From the NCBI GenBank assembly GCA_013151775.1, contig JAADHO010000235.1:1-32812 (forward strand): a stretch of DNA of 32,812 nucleotides, given 5' to 3'. Source of the stretch: Deltaproteobacteria bacterium (GTDB taxonomy: Bacteria; Myxococcota_A; Polyangia; Polyangiales; Houyiibacteriaceae). Below the pieces are notes generated by a model. The model worked only from the letters and a program-made list of their open reading frames with translations. It searched no databases and was not told where the DNA came from. The position numbers were made by a program, and so were the translations under genes. Shown here one piece after another: positions 25,107 through 32,731 of the stretch. Each line of letters starts with the position of its first letter. The stretch's first letter is position 1.

Positions 25107-25178
25107 CGAATGACGCAATGACGCAGAGCGTCCCCGCTGCTCCGAATGACGCAATGACGCAGAGCGTCCCCGCTGCTC
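25107..25178. repeat. Two tandem 36-bp REP-like repeats
   Basis: Copies at 25,107-25,142 and 25,143-25,178 appear identical. Each starts CGAATGACGCAATGACGC and ends with a GTCCCCGCTGCTC tail. They are inverted with respect to the copy at 24,071-24,101. Their ATGACGCA codons create a spurious in-frame ATG upstream of the small lipoprotein gene. Confidence 0.85.
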
Positions 25179-25222
25179 TCGGGTCGAGGAATGTCCTCGC
25201 GACGGACGGGGTATGTCGGGGT

Positions 25223-25447
25223 ATGCCAGACGCGATGGGACAGCGATCGAAGCTCGTGGTATTGGCGCTCCTCGCCGGTTGCAATCCGTACCAGCGGGAC
25301 CCAGGTTACATAGGGGCTCGGCTACGCGAGATCGTAACACACCCACTCCGCCCGGATTCCCTCAAGTACGTTTCGCTCGCGCTGGTGTTCGGGCTCTTCG
25401 CGTGCGTCGTGTTGGTAGCGTTGGCGCGTCGACCCGGCGGCGACTGA
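25223..25447 (+). CDS. Small putative lipoprotein with a C-terminal membrane helix
   Basis: From the ATG at 25,223 the product is 74 residues. An N-terminal basic and hydrophobic stretch ends in LALLAGC, a good lipobox with Cys at position 20. A ~25-residue polar segment follows, then a second hydrophobic helix (YVSLALVFGLFACVVLVAL) and a short basic tail. The same frame runs back into the REP repeats, but those codons are unlikely to be coding. ATG at 25,235 is an alternative start. No ribosome-binding site is convincing. I recognise no family. If it is not a gene, 24,992-25,536 holds only the repeats. Confidence 0.45.
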   Translation: MPDAMGQRSKLVVLALLAGCNPYQRDPGYIGARLREIVTHPLRPDSLKYVSLALVFGLFACVVLVALARRPGGD

Positions 25448-25536
25448 CCTTGGCTGCAGAGTGATCTGTCGAGGTATGCGCCATGAATCGACACCGCAGC
25501 CGGGGCAGCGGGTCTCAGGCGACTCGAGCCGACCGC

Positions 25537-25752
25537 TCAGCCTTCCTCCTCTGGCCAAGGCCCGCCGATGCGGCCGGCCCGTGCTTTCAGCGTCCGCACC
25601 AACGCCCCACTCTGGAGCGCGAGTCTCATCGCCTCTTCGAGCCACTGAAGACGCTGCTCCGGAGTCGTGCGGGCCCCGAGGGTCAGGGACCGGCGCCGCG
25701 CGTCTTCCCAGCGACAGCCCCAATCCTCCGAGCTTCCGGCAGTATCAGTCAT
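25537..25752 (-). CDS. Small helical partner protein of the nucleotidyltransferase
   Basis: This 71-residue, probably helical acidic/basic protein has the pattern TTPEQRLQWLEEAMRLALQSGAL. Short proteins of this type are often encoded beside stand-alone nucleotidyltransferase-fold proteins. Its ATG at 25,752 overlaps the last eight bases of the preceding gene, so the two are co-translated. A toxin-antitoxin-like relationship is possible but is inferred only from size and arrangement. Confidence 0.65.
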   Translation of the reverse strand: MTDTAGSSEDWGCRWEDARRRSLTLGARTTPEQRLQWLEEAMRLALQSGALVRTLKARAGRIGGPWPEEEG

Positions 25753-26242
25753 CCTTCACCTCTCGACCGGCCGTGAGTGCGGCGATGTCTTCCAGATCCA
25801 CAGGTCGGCCCGCGATTCGCTTCATCCGGATCAAGTCCGGCAACGAGGCGATCCGTGTGTCCGTCTCTCCGACGCGAGACAGAAGGGCGTTCGAGTACAA
25901 CTCTTCGAAGGGGATGGGCTGCTCGACGAAGACATCTACTTCGCGCAGTGGATTGGAGGGGTCGAACATAGAGAAGACCTGCATTCCCTTGTCACGTACC
26001 CACGAGCTGCGGATGCACGGGTCAGCGAACTGGGACGCAGGCACCGGCGCTCGGGGCCGGAGCCCGCTTCTGCTCAGGCTCTCCATCGCTCTCCTCGCGG
26101 CGTCCGGATCCAGATCGACACACAGATCCAGGTCGGCCGTCATGCGTGCATGGCCGTGCAGAACGACTGCCACACCTCCGACGATGACATAGCGAACGCC
26201 AGATTCGTTGAGGCACGAGAGCGTGGTCTCCCAGGGCGACAC
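25745..26242 (-). CDS. Nucleotidyltransferase-fold protein (AbiEii/DUF6036-like)
   Basis: This 165-residue protein has the compact polymerase-beta-like signature: YVIVGGVAVVLHGHARMTADLDLCVD, where Gly22-Gly23 and the DxD-like Asp37/Asp39 bind nucleotide and metal in this superfamily. A later IASLPDLIRMKRIAGRPVDLEDIAAL segment is typical of AbiEii-like and DUF6036-like relatives. Such proteins act as tRNA- or protein-modifying toxins, or as resistance or unknown transferases. The start is GTG at 26,242; no in-frame ATG fits. It is followed by an overlapping small gene. The frame appears complete. The target is unknown. Confidence 0.82.
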   Translation of the reverse strand: MSPWETTLSCLNESGVRYVIVGGVAVVLHGHARMTADLDLCVDLDPDAARRAMESLSRSGLRPRAPVPASQFADPCIRSSWVRDKGMQVFSMFDPSNPLREVDVFVEQPIPFEELYSNALLSRVGETDTRIASLPDLIRMKRIAGRPVDLEDIAALTAGREVKDD

Positions 26243-26281
26243 CTGTGCAGCATAGCTCTCCCTTCGCTGCCGAGGTAGTTC

Positions 26282-26947
26282 TCACTCGTCGCTGGCTGCT
26301 CCGCACGTGGGGCAGCGGGTTTCCCAGATGCGCATGGGCGCACGGCAGTAGGTGCAGAGGCGGCTATGGGGCAGGGCGCCGGCGTCGAGGGGGACGAGCG
26401 TGGGCGCGCCCTGCTGCGGCTCCGACGGCAATATCGCGAGGCGCCCGCCGAGTAGCTCGGAGTCGGGCAGTGACGCGAGCGTCGAGAGCGCCGTGCGCAG
26501 GTGGATGCCCTGGCTGTCGTCGAGCACGGTGTCGATGGGACGCGCCACGCGCGCGGTGAGCGCGACGACCACGCCACCGGCCATGGGTGAGTCGGCGGCG
26601 AGCTGCCGCGGCGCGGGGCCGACCCAGGCGTGGGTGGCGTCGACGATGGCGCGCATCAGCTCGAGCGCGGCGTCACGCATGGTCGCATCTGTGAGCGTGC
26701 CGTCGGGCGCTAGGCGCGCGGCGGCGGCACGCATCAGCTCGGCCGACTCGCCCTCGAGGCGTAGGAAGAACGCGGGCTCACGGCTGACGGGAGGCGGAGG
26801 CGGCAAAGCAGGCGCGGCGGCGACCGAGGGCAGCACGCCTTCACGCGAGCCGGAGGACGAGCCATGACGCATCAGCAGGAAGGCACCGATGCCGAGTACA
26901 CCGACAGCGAGCGCGAAGCCGACACAGAGCAAGACGAGTACAGACAC
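26282..26947 (-). CDS. DUF1517-like membrane protein with a C-terminal zinc ribbon
   Basis: This 221-residue protein starts with a membrane helix (VLLCVGFALAVGVLGIGAFLLM, ~4-26), followed by a Ser/Pro-rich linker. A globular alpha/beta domain (FFLRLEGESAELMRAAA, LTDATMRDAALELMRAIVDA, GGVVVALTARV) resembles what I recall of DUF1517. The last ~30 residues contain CTYC and CPTCG, two CxxC pairs suited to bind one zinc. The start is GTG at 26,947. It is predicted to be inner-membrane anchored by its N terminus. The family assignment is moderate and the role unknown. It is separated by 39 bases from the nucleotidyltransferase gene downstream. Confidence 0.72.
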   Translation of the reverse strand: MSVLVLLCVGFALAVGVLGIGAFLLMRHGSSSGSREGVLPSVAAAPALPPPPPVSREPAFFLRLEGESAELMRAAAARLAPDGTLTDATMRDAALELMRAIVDATHAWVGPAPRQLAADSPMAGGVVVALTARVARPIDTVLDDSQGIHLRTALSTLASLPDSELLGGRLAILPSEPQQGAPTLVPLDAGALPHSRLCTYCRAPMRIWETRCPTCGAASDE

Positions 26948-26961
26948 GAAGCGCAGCCTAG

Positions 26962-27036
26962 CAGAAGGGCGGTGAGTTCATCCTGCGCATCGAGGACACA
27001 GACGAAGCGCTGAGCACGGAGGAGAGCGTCGGAATC
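26962..27036 (+). pseudogene. Relic fragment of a glutamyl-tRNA synthetase gene
   Basis: These 75 bases align without gaps to 28,861-28,935 of the intact gltX downstream. I count nine mismatches (about 88% identity), several at third codon positions. In the matching frame they encode QKGGEFILRIEDTDEALSTEE, the conserved region after the HIGH motif. A TAG immediately precedes the match and the frame ends at TGA 27,061-27,063. No start or rest of the gene is present, so it is a remnant of a duplication or of a second gltX. Confidence 0.8.
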
Positions 27037-27056
27037 GATGGTCACGAACTCGCGAT

Positions 27057-28604
27057 TCAGTGAGACCGAGCGATCAACCGCGCACGGACGCGCTGCGCCT
27101 CGACGGTGAATGGTGGCCAGCTCGTGCTGTTGATGCGAGCGACAGCCTCGGGGCTTCCTTCGACGGCGAGGTGATCGATGGCTCGGAGGCTAGCGAGGCT
27201 GGCGAGCCGGTCGGGGCTGTCCAAATGTGCCACGAGGGCCGCGAGGGCTTCGGACGAACCGGGACCGAGCACGCCCACCATGTAGGCCGCCTTGGCGGCG
27301 ACGGAGACGTGGCCTGCGGGCGGCGTGTCGAGCTTCGTGAACCAACACGGCAAGTCCAGGTCGCACTCCTCGGCGACGGTGAGCACGACGTCGAGCCTGC
27401 TGAAGAGAGCGACGGTGTTCTCGGGCTCCGCTCGAATCATTGCTCGCAGAGAAGTGGCCGCAGCTCTCCCGGCCAAGAGCGCGTAGGCGTTGGCGGCGGC
27501 CACCCGGAGGCTTCCCAGCTCGCTGGCGTCACTGGCTAGGGCGAGCAAGAAGGGACGCGACTCTGGATCGTAGAGGGCAAGTGCGGCGCGGATCAGTCGC
27601 TCGCACACGCCAACGTACTTCCAGCGCGCGCGAACCTCACTCGACCTCGCGGCGGCATACACGCGCTCGAGTGCCTCGCGTGCCCGCCGCACATGATCCG
27701 CATCGAGCATGAGCTGCGTCAGCGTCAGGGCGGCTCCGGTGCTTCGACGGACATTCTCCGAGCGTGTCCGCTGCAGCAATGCTTCGAAGGTTTCGGGCTC
27801 GGTGTCAGGGCGTAGCACGGGGTCCATCTGGTTGGCTTCGAGGTGCGCCGCGGTCTCGAAGAGAGCGGCGGACGTGCTGCTCGACGTCAAGCGTAGCTCC
27901 GCGTAGCCGCCTTCCCACTCGTCGAAGCTCGGGTCGAAGCTTGGGTTCAGGATCCGAGTCTCGCCCGTCCGAGAGCGCAGCGCGCGGGCGGTTCGCGCAC
28001 CCACATCCGCGCTCCATCGCCACCCCTGACTCTCCAACGAACCGTTCACCACCGGGCTGCCGACGACCACTCGAACCTCGCGGTAGGGGGTGTCGGATCC
28101 CAACCGGGACCGAGCCACCAAGAAGACGCTTTCGAGGTGGGCCTGCGTTGCCGCTTCGACGAAGTGGCGCAGGAGCGGCGGCGGGACCCGCGCGTCCAAG
28201 CCCACACGCGGGCCAAAACCATCGAGCGCGTTCGCGTTGTCTGGGCGCAGCTCGAGGGCCGCGCGCATCGCCTCGAGCGTGGTGACGGGAGGCGAATGCT
28301 CCAGCTCCAAGCCCTCGGTGGTCAGCCAGATCGACGGCGGCGCTGCGGTCGCCGCGCCCGTGGCCGCCCGCAGTGGTGATCCACCCGTCGCCGAGCCCCA
28401 GGGGGCCGCCGCGTCCGACTCCGCTTCGGGAGCAGCTTGAAGACGTAGGTCGGAGTTTTCGAGAGCTGGAAGGTGAAGCAGGGCGAAGCCGGCGACGAGC
28501 GCCAGCGCGAAGAACGCTGCGACGAAGACGAACCGGAAGACCAATGGCAGCGAGGTCACCCACGCCGTCCAACCTTGCGCCTTGGTGTCCTTCCCCTCGC
28601 CCAT
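27057..28604 (-). CDS. Membrane-anchored protein of unknown function, possibly with helical repeats
   Basis: This 515-residue protein has a cytoplasmic N terminus of ~20 residues, one membrane helix (~23-45, FRFVFVAAFFALALVAGFALL), an Ala/Ser-rich linker, an alpha/beta middle (HFVEAATQAHLESVFLVARS, then EVRVVVGSPVVNG), and a long helical C-terminal half. The helical half has alanine/leucine-rich units such as LRVAAANAYALLAG and RLASLASLRAIDHLAVEGS, suggesting HEAT-like repeats. It is probably periplasmic. ATG at 28,604 follows a GGGGGAAGC purine tract, a good ribosome-binding site. A likely promoter sits at 28,640-28,667. I recognise no family. Confidence 0.78.
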   Translation of the reverse strand: MGEGKDTKAQGWTAWVTSLPLVFRFVFVAAFFALALVAGFALLHLPALENSDLRLQAAPEAESDAAAPWGSATGGSPLRAATGAATAAPPSIWLTTEGLELEHSPPVTTLEAMRAALELRPDNANALDGFGPRVGLDARVPPPLLRHFVEAATQAHLESVFLVARSRLGSDTPYREVRVVVGSPVVNGSLESQGWRWSADVGARTARALRSRTGETRILNPSFDPSFDEWEGGYAELRLTSSSTSAALFETAAHLEANQMDPVLRPDTEPETFEALLQRTRSENVRRSTGAALTLTQLMLDADHVRRAREALERVYAAARSSEVRARWKYVGVCERLIRAALALYDPESRPFLLALASDASELGSLRVAAANAYALLAGRAAATSLRAMIRAEPENTVALFSRLDVVLTVAEECDLDLPCWFTKLDTPPAGHVSVAAKAAYMVGVLGPGSSEALAALVAHLDSPDRLASLASLRAIDHLAVEGSPEAVARINSTSWPPFTVEAQRVRARLIARSH

Positions 28605-28639
28605 TGCTTCCCCCGGCCCGCTGGGCTCGACCAGTCGTC

Positions 28640-28667
28640 AAGATACTCGCCCGTCCCTCGAGGTCAA
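28640..28667 (-). promoter_or_regulatory. Candidate sigma-70 promoter for the 27,057-28,604 gene
   Basis: Read on the minus strand, TTGACC (28,667-28,662) and TATCTT (28,645-28,640) are separated by 16 bases, matching five and four of six consensus positions. The predicted start of transcription lies ~30 bases before the ATG at 28,604, a normal leader length. Not verified. Confidence 0.45.
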
Positions 28668-28764
28668 CGCGGAGCTTCGCGTGGGGTGTCGGTCGAGGCG
28701 CTGTTCCTGCGTGCTGACGCGCGCGCTTCTTGACCGCCTCGGGCGCCAATACTAGACGCGGGAC

Positions 28765-30219
28765 ATGTCTGCACCTCGCGTCCGCTTCGCTCCCTCGCCC
28801 ACCGGCTACCTACACATCGGCGGCGTCCGCGCCGCGCTCTATGGCTGGCTCTGGGCCAAGCAGAAGGGTGGCGAGTTCATCCTGCGCATCGAGGACACGG
28901 ATCAAGCGCGCAACACGGAGGAGAGCGTCGGCATCATCTTCGAGTCGCTGCGCTGGCTCGGCATGGACTGGGACGAGGGGCCCGAGGTGGGCGGTCCCAA
29001 CGCGCCCTACTTCCAGAGTCAGCGCCTCGAGCTCTATCGCGAGTACGCCGACAAGCTGATCGCCTCGGGCCACGCCTACCGCTGCTACGCCGGCAAGGAG
29101 GAGCTCGCGGCGGCGCGCGCGGAGCACAAGCTGCGCACGGGTCAGGATCACGGTTTTCGCTTCCAGAGCCCGTGGCGCGAGCGCACGGATGGCGACGCGA
29201 CGCAGAAGCACGTCGTGCGCTTCAAGGCGCCGAGCAAGGGCGTGATCGCCTGGGACGACTTGGTCAAGGGTCGCATCGAGGTCGACAACGCGACGCAGCA
29301 GGACTTCGTCTTGATGCGCCCCAACGGTCTGCCCCTCTACAGCTTCGGCTGCGTCGTGGACGACCTGACCATGGGCGTCACGCTGGTGACTCGCGGCGAC
29401 GATCACATGATCAACACGGCGCCGCAGATCTTGATGTATCGCGCGCTGGGCGCCGAGCCCCCGCAGTTCGCCCACATGCCCATGGTGCTCGGGCCCGACG
29501 GCAAGAAGCTGAGCAAGCGCCACGCCGCCGTCAGCGTGCTCGAGTATCGCGACATGGGCTACCTGCCCGACGCGGTCTTGAACTACCTCGTGCGCCTCGG
29601 TTGGTCCCATGGCGATCAGGAGATCTTCACGCGCGCCGAGCTCGTCGAGCTCTTCAATTGGGAGCACGTCGGCTCGGGCTCCGGGCGCTACGATCAGAAG
29701 AAGTTCCTGCACGTCAGCGCCGAGCACCTGCGCGCCTTGCCCCACGACGAGCTGGCCAAGTGGGTCGTGCCCTTCCTCGCCGAGCGCGGCATCGAGGTGA
29801 CGCCGGACGACGCCACGCTGCTCGCGGCGCTGCCCTACCTGACGCCGCGCGCGTCGACCTTGATCGAACTCGCGGACGCGGCGGATTACTTCCTCCGAGA
29901 CGCGCCCGTCTTCGAGGACAAGGCCCGACGCAAGTTCTTGATCCCGGAGAACGCCGAGACCCTGCGTGAGCTGACGCGTCGCATCGAGGGCGCGTCCGAG
30001 TTCACGCTCGAGGCGCTGGAGGCGAGCGTGAAGGCCTGGCTCGAAGAGGCCGACTTGAAGATGAAGCAGATCGCGCAGCCCGCACGCGTGGCGATGAGCG
30101 GACGCACGCGTAGCCCGGGGCTGTACGAGGTGATGGTGGTGCTCGGACGCGAGCGCACCCTCGAGCGCCTGAAGGCTGGCGCGGCGCTGGCCGAGTCGGG
30201 CGTGGACCTCAGCGCATGA
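28765..30219 (+). CDS. gltX: Glutamyl-tRNA synthetase
   Basis: This 484-residue enzyme is a full-length class I synthetase charging tRNA-Glu with glutamate in the cytoplasm. FAPSPTGYLHIGG (8-20) contains the HIGH-type signature and LILRIEDTD-type sequence follows as FILRIEDTDQ. KKLSKRH (247-253) is the KMSKS-type loop. The C-terminal ~150 residues match the anticodon-binding helical part. Start ATG at 28,765; a possible -35 TTGACC lies at 28,730-28,735 with only a weak -10, so a very short leader is possible. The stop overlaps the next ATG by four bases. A 75-base degraded copy of its 5' part occurs at 26,962-27,036. Some bacteria charge tRNA-Gln with this enzyme too; the sequence does not settle that. 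Confidence 0.97.
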   Translation: MSAPRVRFAPSPTGYLHIGGVRAALYGWLWAKQKGGEFILRIEDTDQARNTEESVGIIFESLRWLGMDWDEGPEVGGPNAPYFQSQRLELYREYADKLIASGHAYRCYAGKEELAAARAEHKLRTGQDHGFRFQSPWRERTDGDATQKHVVRFKAPSKGVIAWDDLVKGRIEVDNATQQDFVLMRPNGLPLYSFGCVVDDLTMGVTLVTRGDDHMINTAPQILMYRALGAEPPQFAHMPMVLGPDGKKLSKRHAAVSVLEYRDMGYLPDAVLNYLVRLGWSHGDQEIFTRAELVELFNWEHVGSGSGRYDQKKFLHVSAEHLRALPHDELAKWVVPFLAERGIEVTPDDATLLAALPYLTPRASTLIELADAADYFLRDAPVFEDKARRKFLIPENAETLRELTRRIEGASEFTLEALEASVKAWLEEADLKMKQIAQPARVAMSGRTRSPGLYEVMVVLGRERTLERLKAGAALAESGVDLSA

Positions 30220-31100
30220 GCGCGCCCGCGCAGGTCGAGGAGCTGAGCCGCTGGCAGCAGCTGCACCCCAAGCACTTCTTCCTCGACACCTGGAAGCGCA
30301 TGGACGCGGAGGCGCACGAGGCGCGAAAGGCTCGCGCGGCGCAGGGCCTCGGCTGGGATTACCGTCCGCTGGTCGCTCTGCTCAGCGGCGTGGTCGGCCT
30401 GATCCTGATGGAGTATTGGGGCATGGACGGCGGCTTCAACCGCAGCATCGAGTGGCTCGGCGGCCACATGGCGGGAGGTCAAGACTGGCTCTTCGGCCTG
30501 CGCGCCTCACACTACTTTCGCCTGATGCACAACGCCTGGTGGGCCGTCTGGCGCGTGATCGGCTTCTTGCTGATCCCCGTGCTGATGGTGAAGCTCACGC
30601 GGCAGAAGGTGCGCGCCCAAGGGCTCTCCACCAAGGACTTCTGGAAGCACGCCTGGATCTACCTGCTCGCGCTCAGCGTCGTGCTCGTCGCCGTGGCCAT
30701 CGTCAGCTTCGAGGACACGTTTCAGCGCTACTACCCCTTCTACTCCGAGAGCGGGCGCAGCTGGTCGGATCTGATCTTCTGGGAGCTGTTCTACGCCGCG
30801 CAGTTCTTCAGCCTCGAGTACTTCTTCCGCGGCTATCTGCTGACTCAGCTGCGCGACTCCATGGGCAGTCACGCGATCTTCGCCATGGTCGTGCCCTACG
30901 TGATGATCCACTTTGGCAAACCCATGCCCGAGACCTTCGCCGCCATCCTCGCGGGCGTCTTCCTCGGTACTCTGGCCATGAAGACACGCAGCATCTGGGC
31001 AGGTTTTCTGATCCACGTCTCCGTCGCCGTCTCCATGGACGTCGCCGCCCTGCTGCAGACGGGCGGTCTCCCGCACGTGCTCTGGCCGGTGTTCAGCTAG
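30216..31100 (+). CDS. CPBP-family intramembrane protein with a variant active site
   Basis: This 294-residue polytopic protein has about six to eight hydrophobic helices. The CPBP/CAAX-protease motif region is present as SLEYFFRGYLL (around Glu201 and Arg205), where the usual EExxxR pair is reduced to a single Glu, the first being Leu. A HFGKPMPE block and a final LIHVSV histidine stand in for motifs 2 and 3. It could be an active variant of this glutamic-type protease family or a non-catalytic relative. The start overlaps the gltX stop (ATGA), so it is translated with gltX, although the functional link is unclear. N-terminal ~45 residues are charged and cytoplasmic. Confidence 0.83.
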   Translation: MSAPAQVEELSRWQQLHPKHFFLDTWKRMDAEAHEARKARAAQGLGWDYRPLVALLSGVVGLILMEYWGMDGGFNRSIEWLGGHMAGGQDWLFGLRASHYFRLMHNAWWAVWRVIGFLLIPVLMVKLTRQKVRAQGLSTKDFWKHAWIYLLALSVVLVAVAIVSFEDTFQRYYPFYSESGRSWSDLIFWELFYAAQFFSLEYFFRGYLLTQLRDSMGSHAIFAMVVPYVMIHFGKPMPETFAAILAGVFLGTLAMKTRSIWAGFLIHVSVAVSMDVAALLQTGGLPHVLWPVFS

Positions 31101-31126
31101 CGCGTCTGCGCGCGTGGTGGGCCAGT

Positions 31127-31176
31127 TACGTAAATGAATATCGAGCTTACGTAAAGCTAAAGCTTTACGTAAAGCT
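31127..31176. promoter_or_regulatory. Three TTACGTAA palindromes upstream of the glycosyltransferase
   Basis: TTACGTAA occurs at 31,127-31,134, 31,147-31,154 and 31,165-31,172, i.e. start-to-start distances of 20 and 18 bases, near two helical turns. The last lies in a perfect 16-bp palindrome, AGCTTTACGTAAAGCT (31,161-31,176), and the middle one in a one-base-shorter version. The stretch is strongly AT-rich against its surroundings. It looks like an operator for a dimeric regulator acting on the gene at 31,289; the 188-base gap contains nothing else I recognise. Confidence 0.5.
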
Positions 31177-31288
31177 CTCTCCGACAATTCATTACATGCA
31201 TGACAATTGATGGCTGGCCCCAGACGGGGACACGACGCAACGTCACGCTGCCGCGAGATTTTCACGGATCCGTTGGTGGAGGCAAGGC

Positions 31289-32731
31289 ATGGAAACAGCA
31301 ATTATCGTGCTCTATATGGTGGTCTTGGGTGTCTTGGGCATCTACGGTTTCCATCGCAGTCAGCTCCTGATGCTCTACTTCAAGCACCGCGGGAACGCGC
31401 CGAAGAAGGCGACGCCCTTCGCAGAGCTGCCCATGCTGACCATTCAGCTGCCCATGTTCAACGAGATGTACGTGGCGGAGCGCCTGCTCGATGGCATCGC
31501 GGAGCTCGACTATCCGAAGGATAAGCTCGAGATTCAGGTGCTCGACGACTCCACGGACGAGACGGTGGCCATCGCAAAGAACAAGGTGGCCGAGCTAGTG
31601 GAGCGCGGCTTCGACGCCGTCTACATCCACCGCACGGATCGCACGGGCTTCAAGGCGGGCGCCCTCGAGGAGGGCCTGAAGGTCGCCAAGGGCGACTTCC
31701 TGATGGTCTTCGACGCGGACTTCGTGCCCAACACGGACGTGGTGATGAAGTTGATTCACCACTTCACGGATCCCGAGGTCGGCATGGTGCAGGCTCGTTG
31801 GGGCCACCTGAACCGCGACTACTCCACGCTGACGCGGGCGCAGTCCATGATGCTCGACGGTCACTTCGTGATCGAGCACATCGCGCGCAACCGCTCGGGT
31901 CGCTTCTTCAACTTCAACGGCACAGCCGGCGCTTGGCGCAAGGCGACCATCATCGACGCCGGTGGCTGGCAGCACGACACCGTGACGGAGGACATGGATC
32001 TCTCCTTCCGCGCGCAGCTGCGCGGCTGGAAGTTCGTCTACGTGCCCGACGCGCTCGCTCCGGCCGAGCTGCCCTGCGAGATGAACAGCTTCAAGACGCA
32101 GCAGTTTCGCTGGGCCAAGGGCTCCGCGCAGACCACGCGCAAGCTGCTCGGCAAGGTGATGAAGGCGGACATCCCCTGGAAGGTGAAGATGGAGCTCTTC
32201 TTCCACCTCACAGACAACTTCGCCTACGTCTTCCTGGTCGTGCTCGCGGCGCTTCAGCTGCCGAATATGCTGCTGCGTCGCCACATGGACAACCCCGAGC
32301 TCTTGCTGCTCGACATCCCCCTCTTCATGGCCACCTGCGGCTCGATCATCGTCTTCTATCTGGTGACGCATCGCGCCCTCTACGGCGATCTCTGGAGCGC
32401 CGTGAAGCGCCTACCGTTGATGATGGCGCTGGCCATCGGGCTCTCCATCAACAACGCCCGCGCTGTGCTCGAAGGCCTCTTCGGCAAGGACGTGGAGTTC
32501 GTGCGCACACCGAAGCACGGTGTGGCGGGCGATCGCGATGGCTGGAAGAAGAAGAAGTACCGCTCGCGTTGGTCCATCCACTCCCTCGTGGAGATGGGCT
32601 TCGGCATCTACTTCGTCATCACCATCGGCCTCGCCATGTTCACCGGCAGCTGGATCAGCATCCCCTTCTTGGCCCTCTTCATGGTCGGCTATCTCTACGT
32701 CGGCACGCTGAGCATCTACCAAGCACGCTAG
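31289..32731 (+). CDS. Processive family 2 glycosyltransferase (cellulose/mannan synthase-like)
   Basis: This 480-residue membrane protein has an N-terminal helix (~4-20), a cytosolic GT-A domain and three to four C-terminal helices (~310-480). Catalytic signatures are VLDDSTD (84-90), FDADF with the DxD at 142-144, TEDMDLSF (233-240) giving the base Asp, and QQFRWAKG (271-278), the QxxRW of processive beta-glycosyltransferases. It would polymerise a sugar from a nucleotide donor into a beta-linked envelope or exopolysaccharide. The CslA/mannan-synthase branch is the closest in my memory; ceramide or other glycosylation is an alternative. GGAGG at 31,278-31,282 is six bases before the ATG. 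Its last codons form the first unit of a tandem repeat. Confidence 0.9.
   Translation: METAIIVLYMVVLGVLGIYGFHRSQLLMLYFKHRGNAPKKATPFAELPMLTIQLPMFNEMYVAERLLDGIAELDYPKDKLEIQVLDDSTDETVAIAKNKVAELVERGFDAVYIHRTDRTGFKAGALEEGLKVAKGDFLMVFDADFVPNTDVVMKLIHHFTDPEVGMVQARWGHLNRDYSTLTRAQSMMLDGHFVIEHIARNRSGRFFNFNGTAGAWRKATIIDAGGWQHDTVTEDMDLSFRAQLRGWKFVYVPDALAPAELPCEMNSFKTQQFRWAKGSAQTTRKLLGKVMKADIPWKVKMELFFHLTDNFAYVFLVVLAALQLPNMLLRRHMDNPELLLLDIPLFMATCGSIIVFYLVTHRALYGDLWSAVKRLPLMMALAIGLSINNARAVLEGLFGKDVEFVRTPKHGVAGDRDGWKKKKYRSRWSIHSLVEMGFGIYFVITIGLAMFTGSWISIPFLALFMVGYLYVGTLSIYQAR

Larger units (their letters stand above)
24071..25178 (-). mobile_element. REP-associated transposase unit with flanking repeats
   Basis: The transposase gene at 24,095-24,991 is bracketed by copies of one repeat. 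One copy lies at its 3' end (24,071-24,101) and two tandem 36-base copies in inverted orientation lie beyond its 5' end (25,107-25,142 and 25,143-25,178). A GACGC-TCT-GCGTC hairpin and a doubled GCGTCATT lie within each. This matches the RAYT plus REP/BIME arrangement known in many bacteria. No target-site duplication was identified. Confidence 0.72.

Noticed and set aside
25118-25222. Upstream ATG for the small lipoprotein inside the REP copies
   Set aside because: The extra codons simply translate the repeat; the signal-peptide-like start lies at 25,223 or 25,235.
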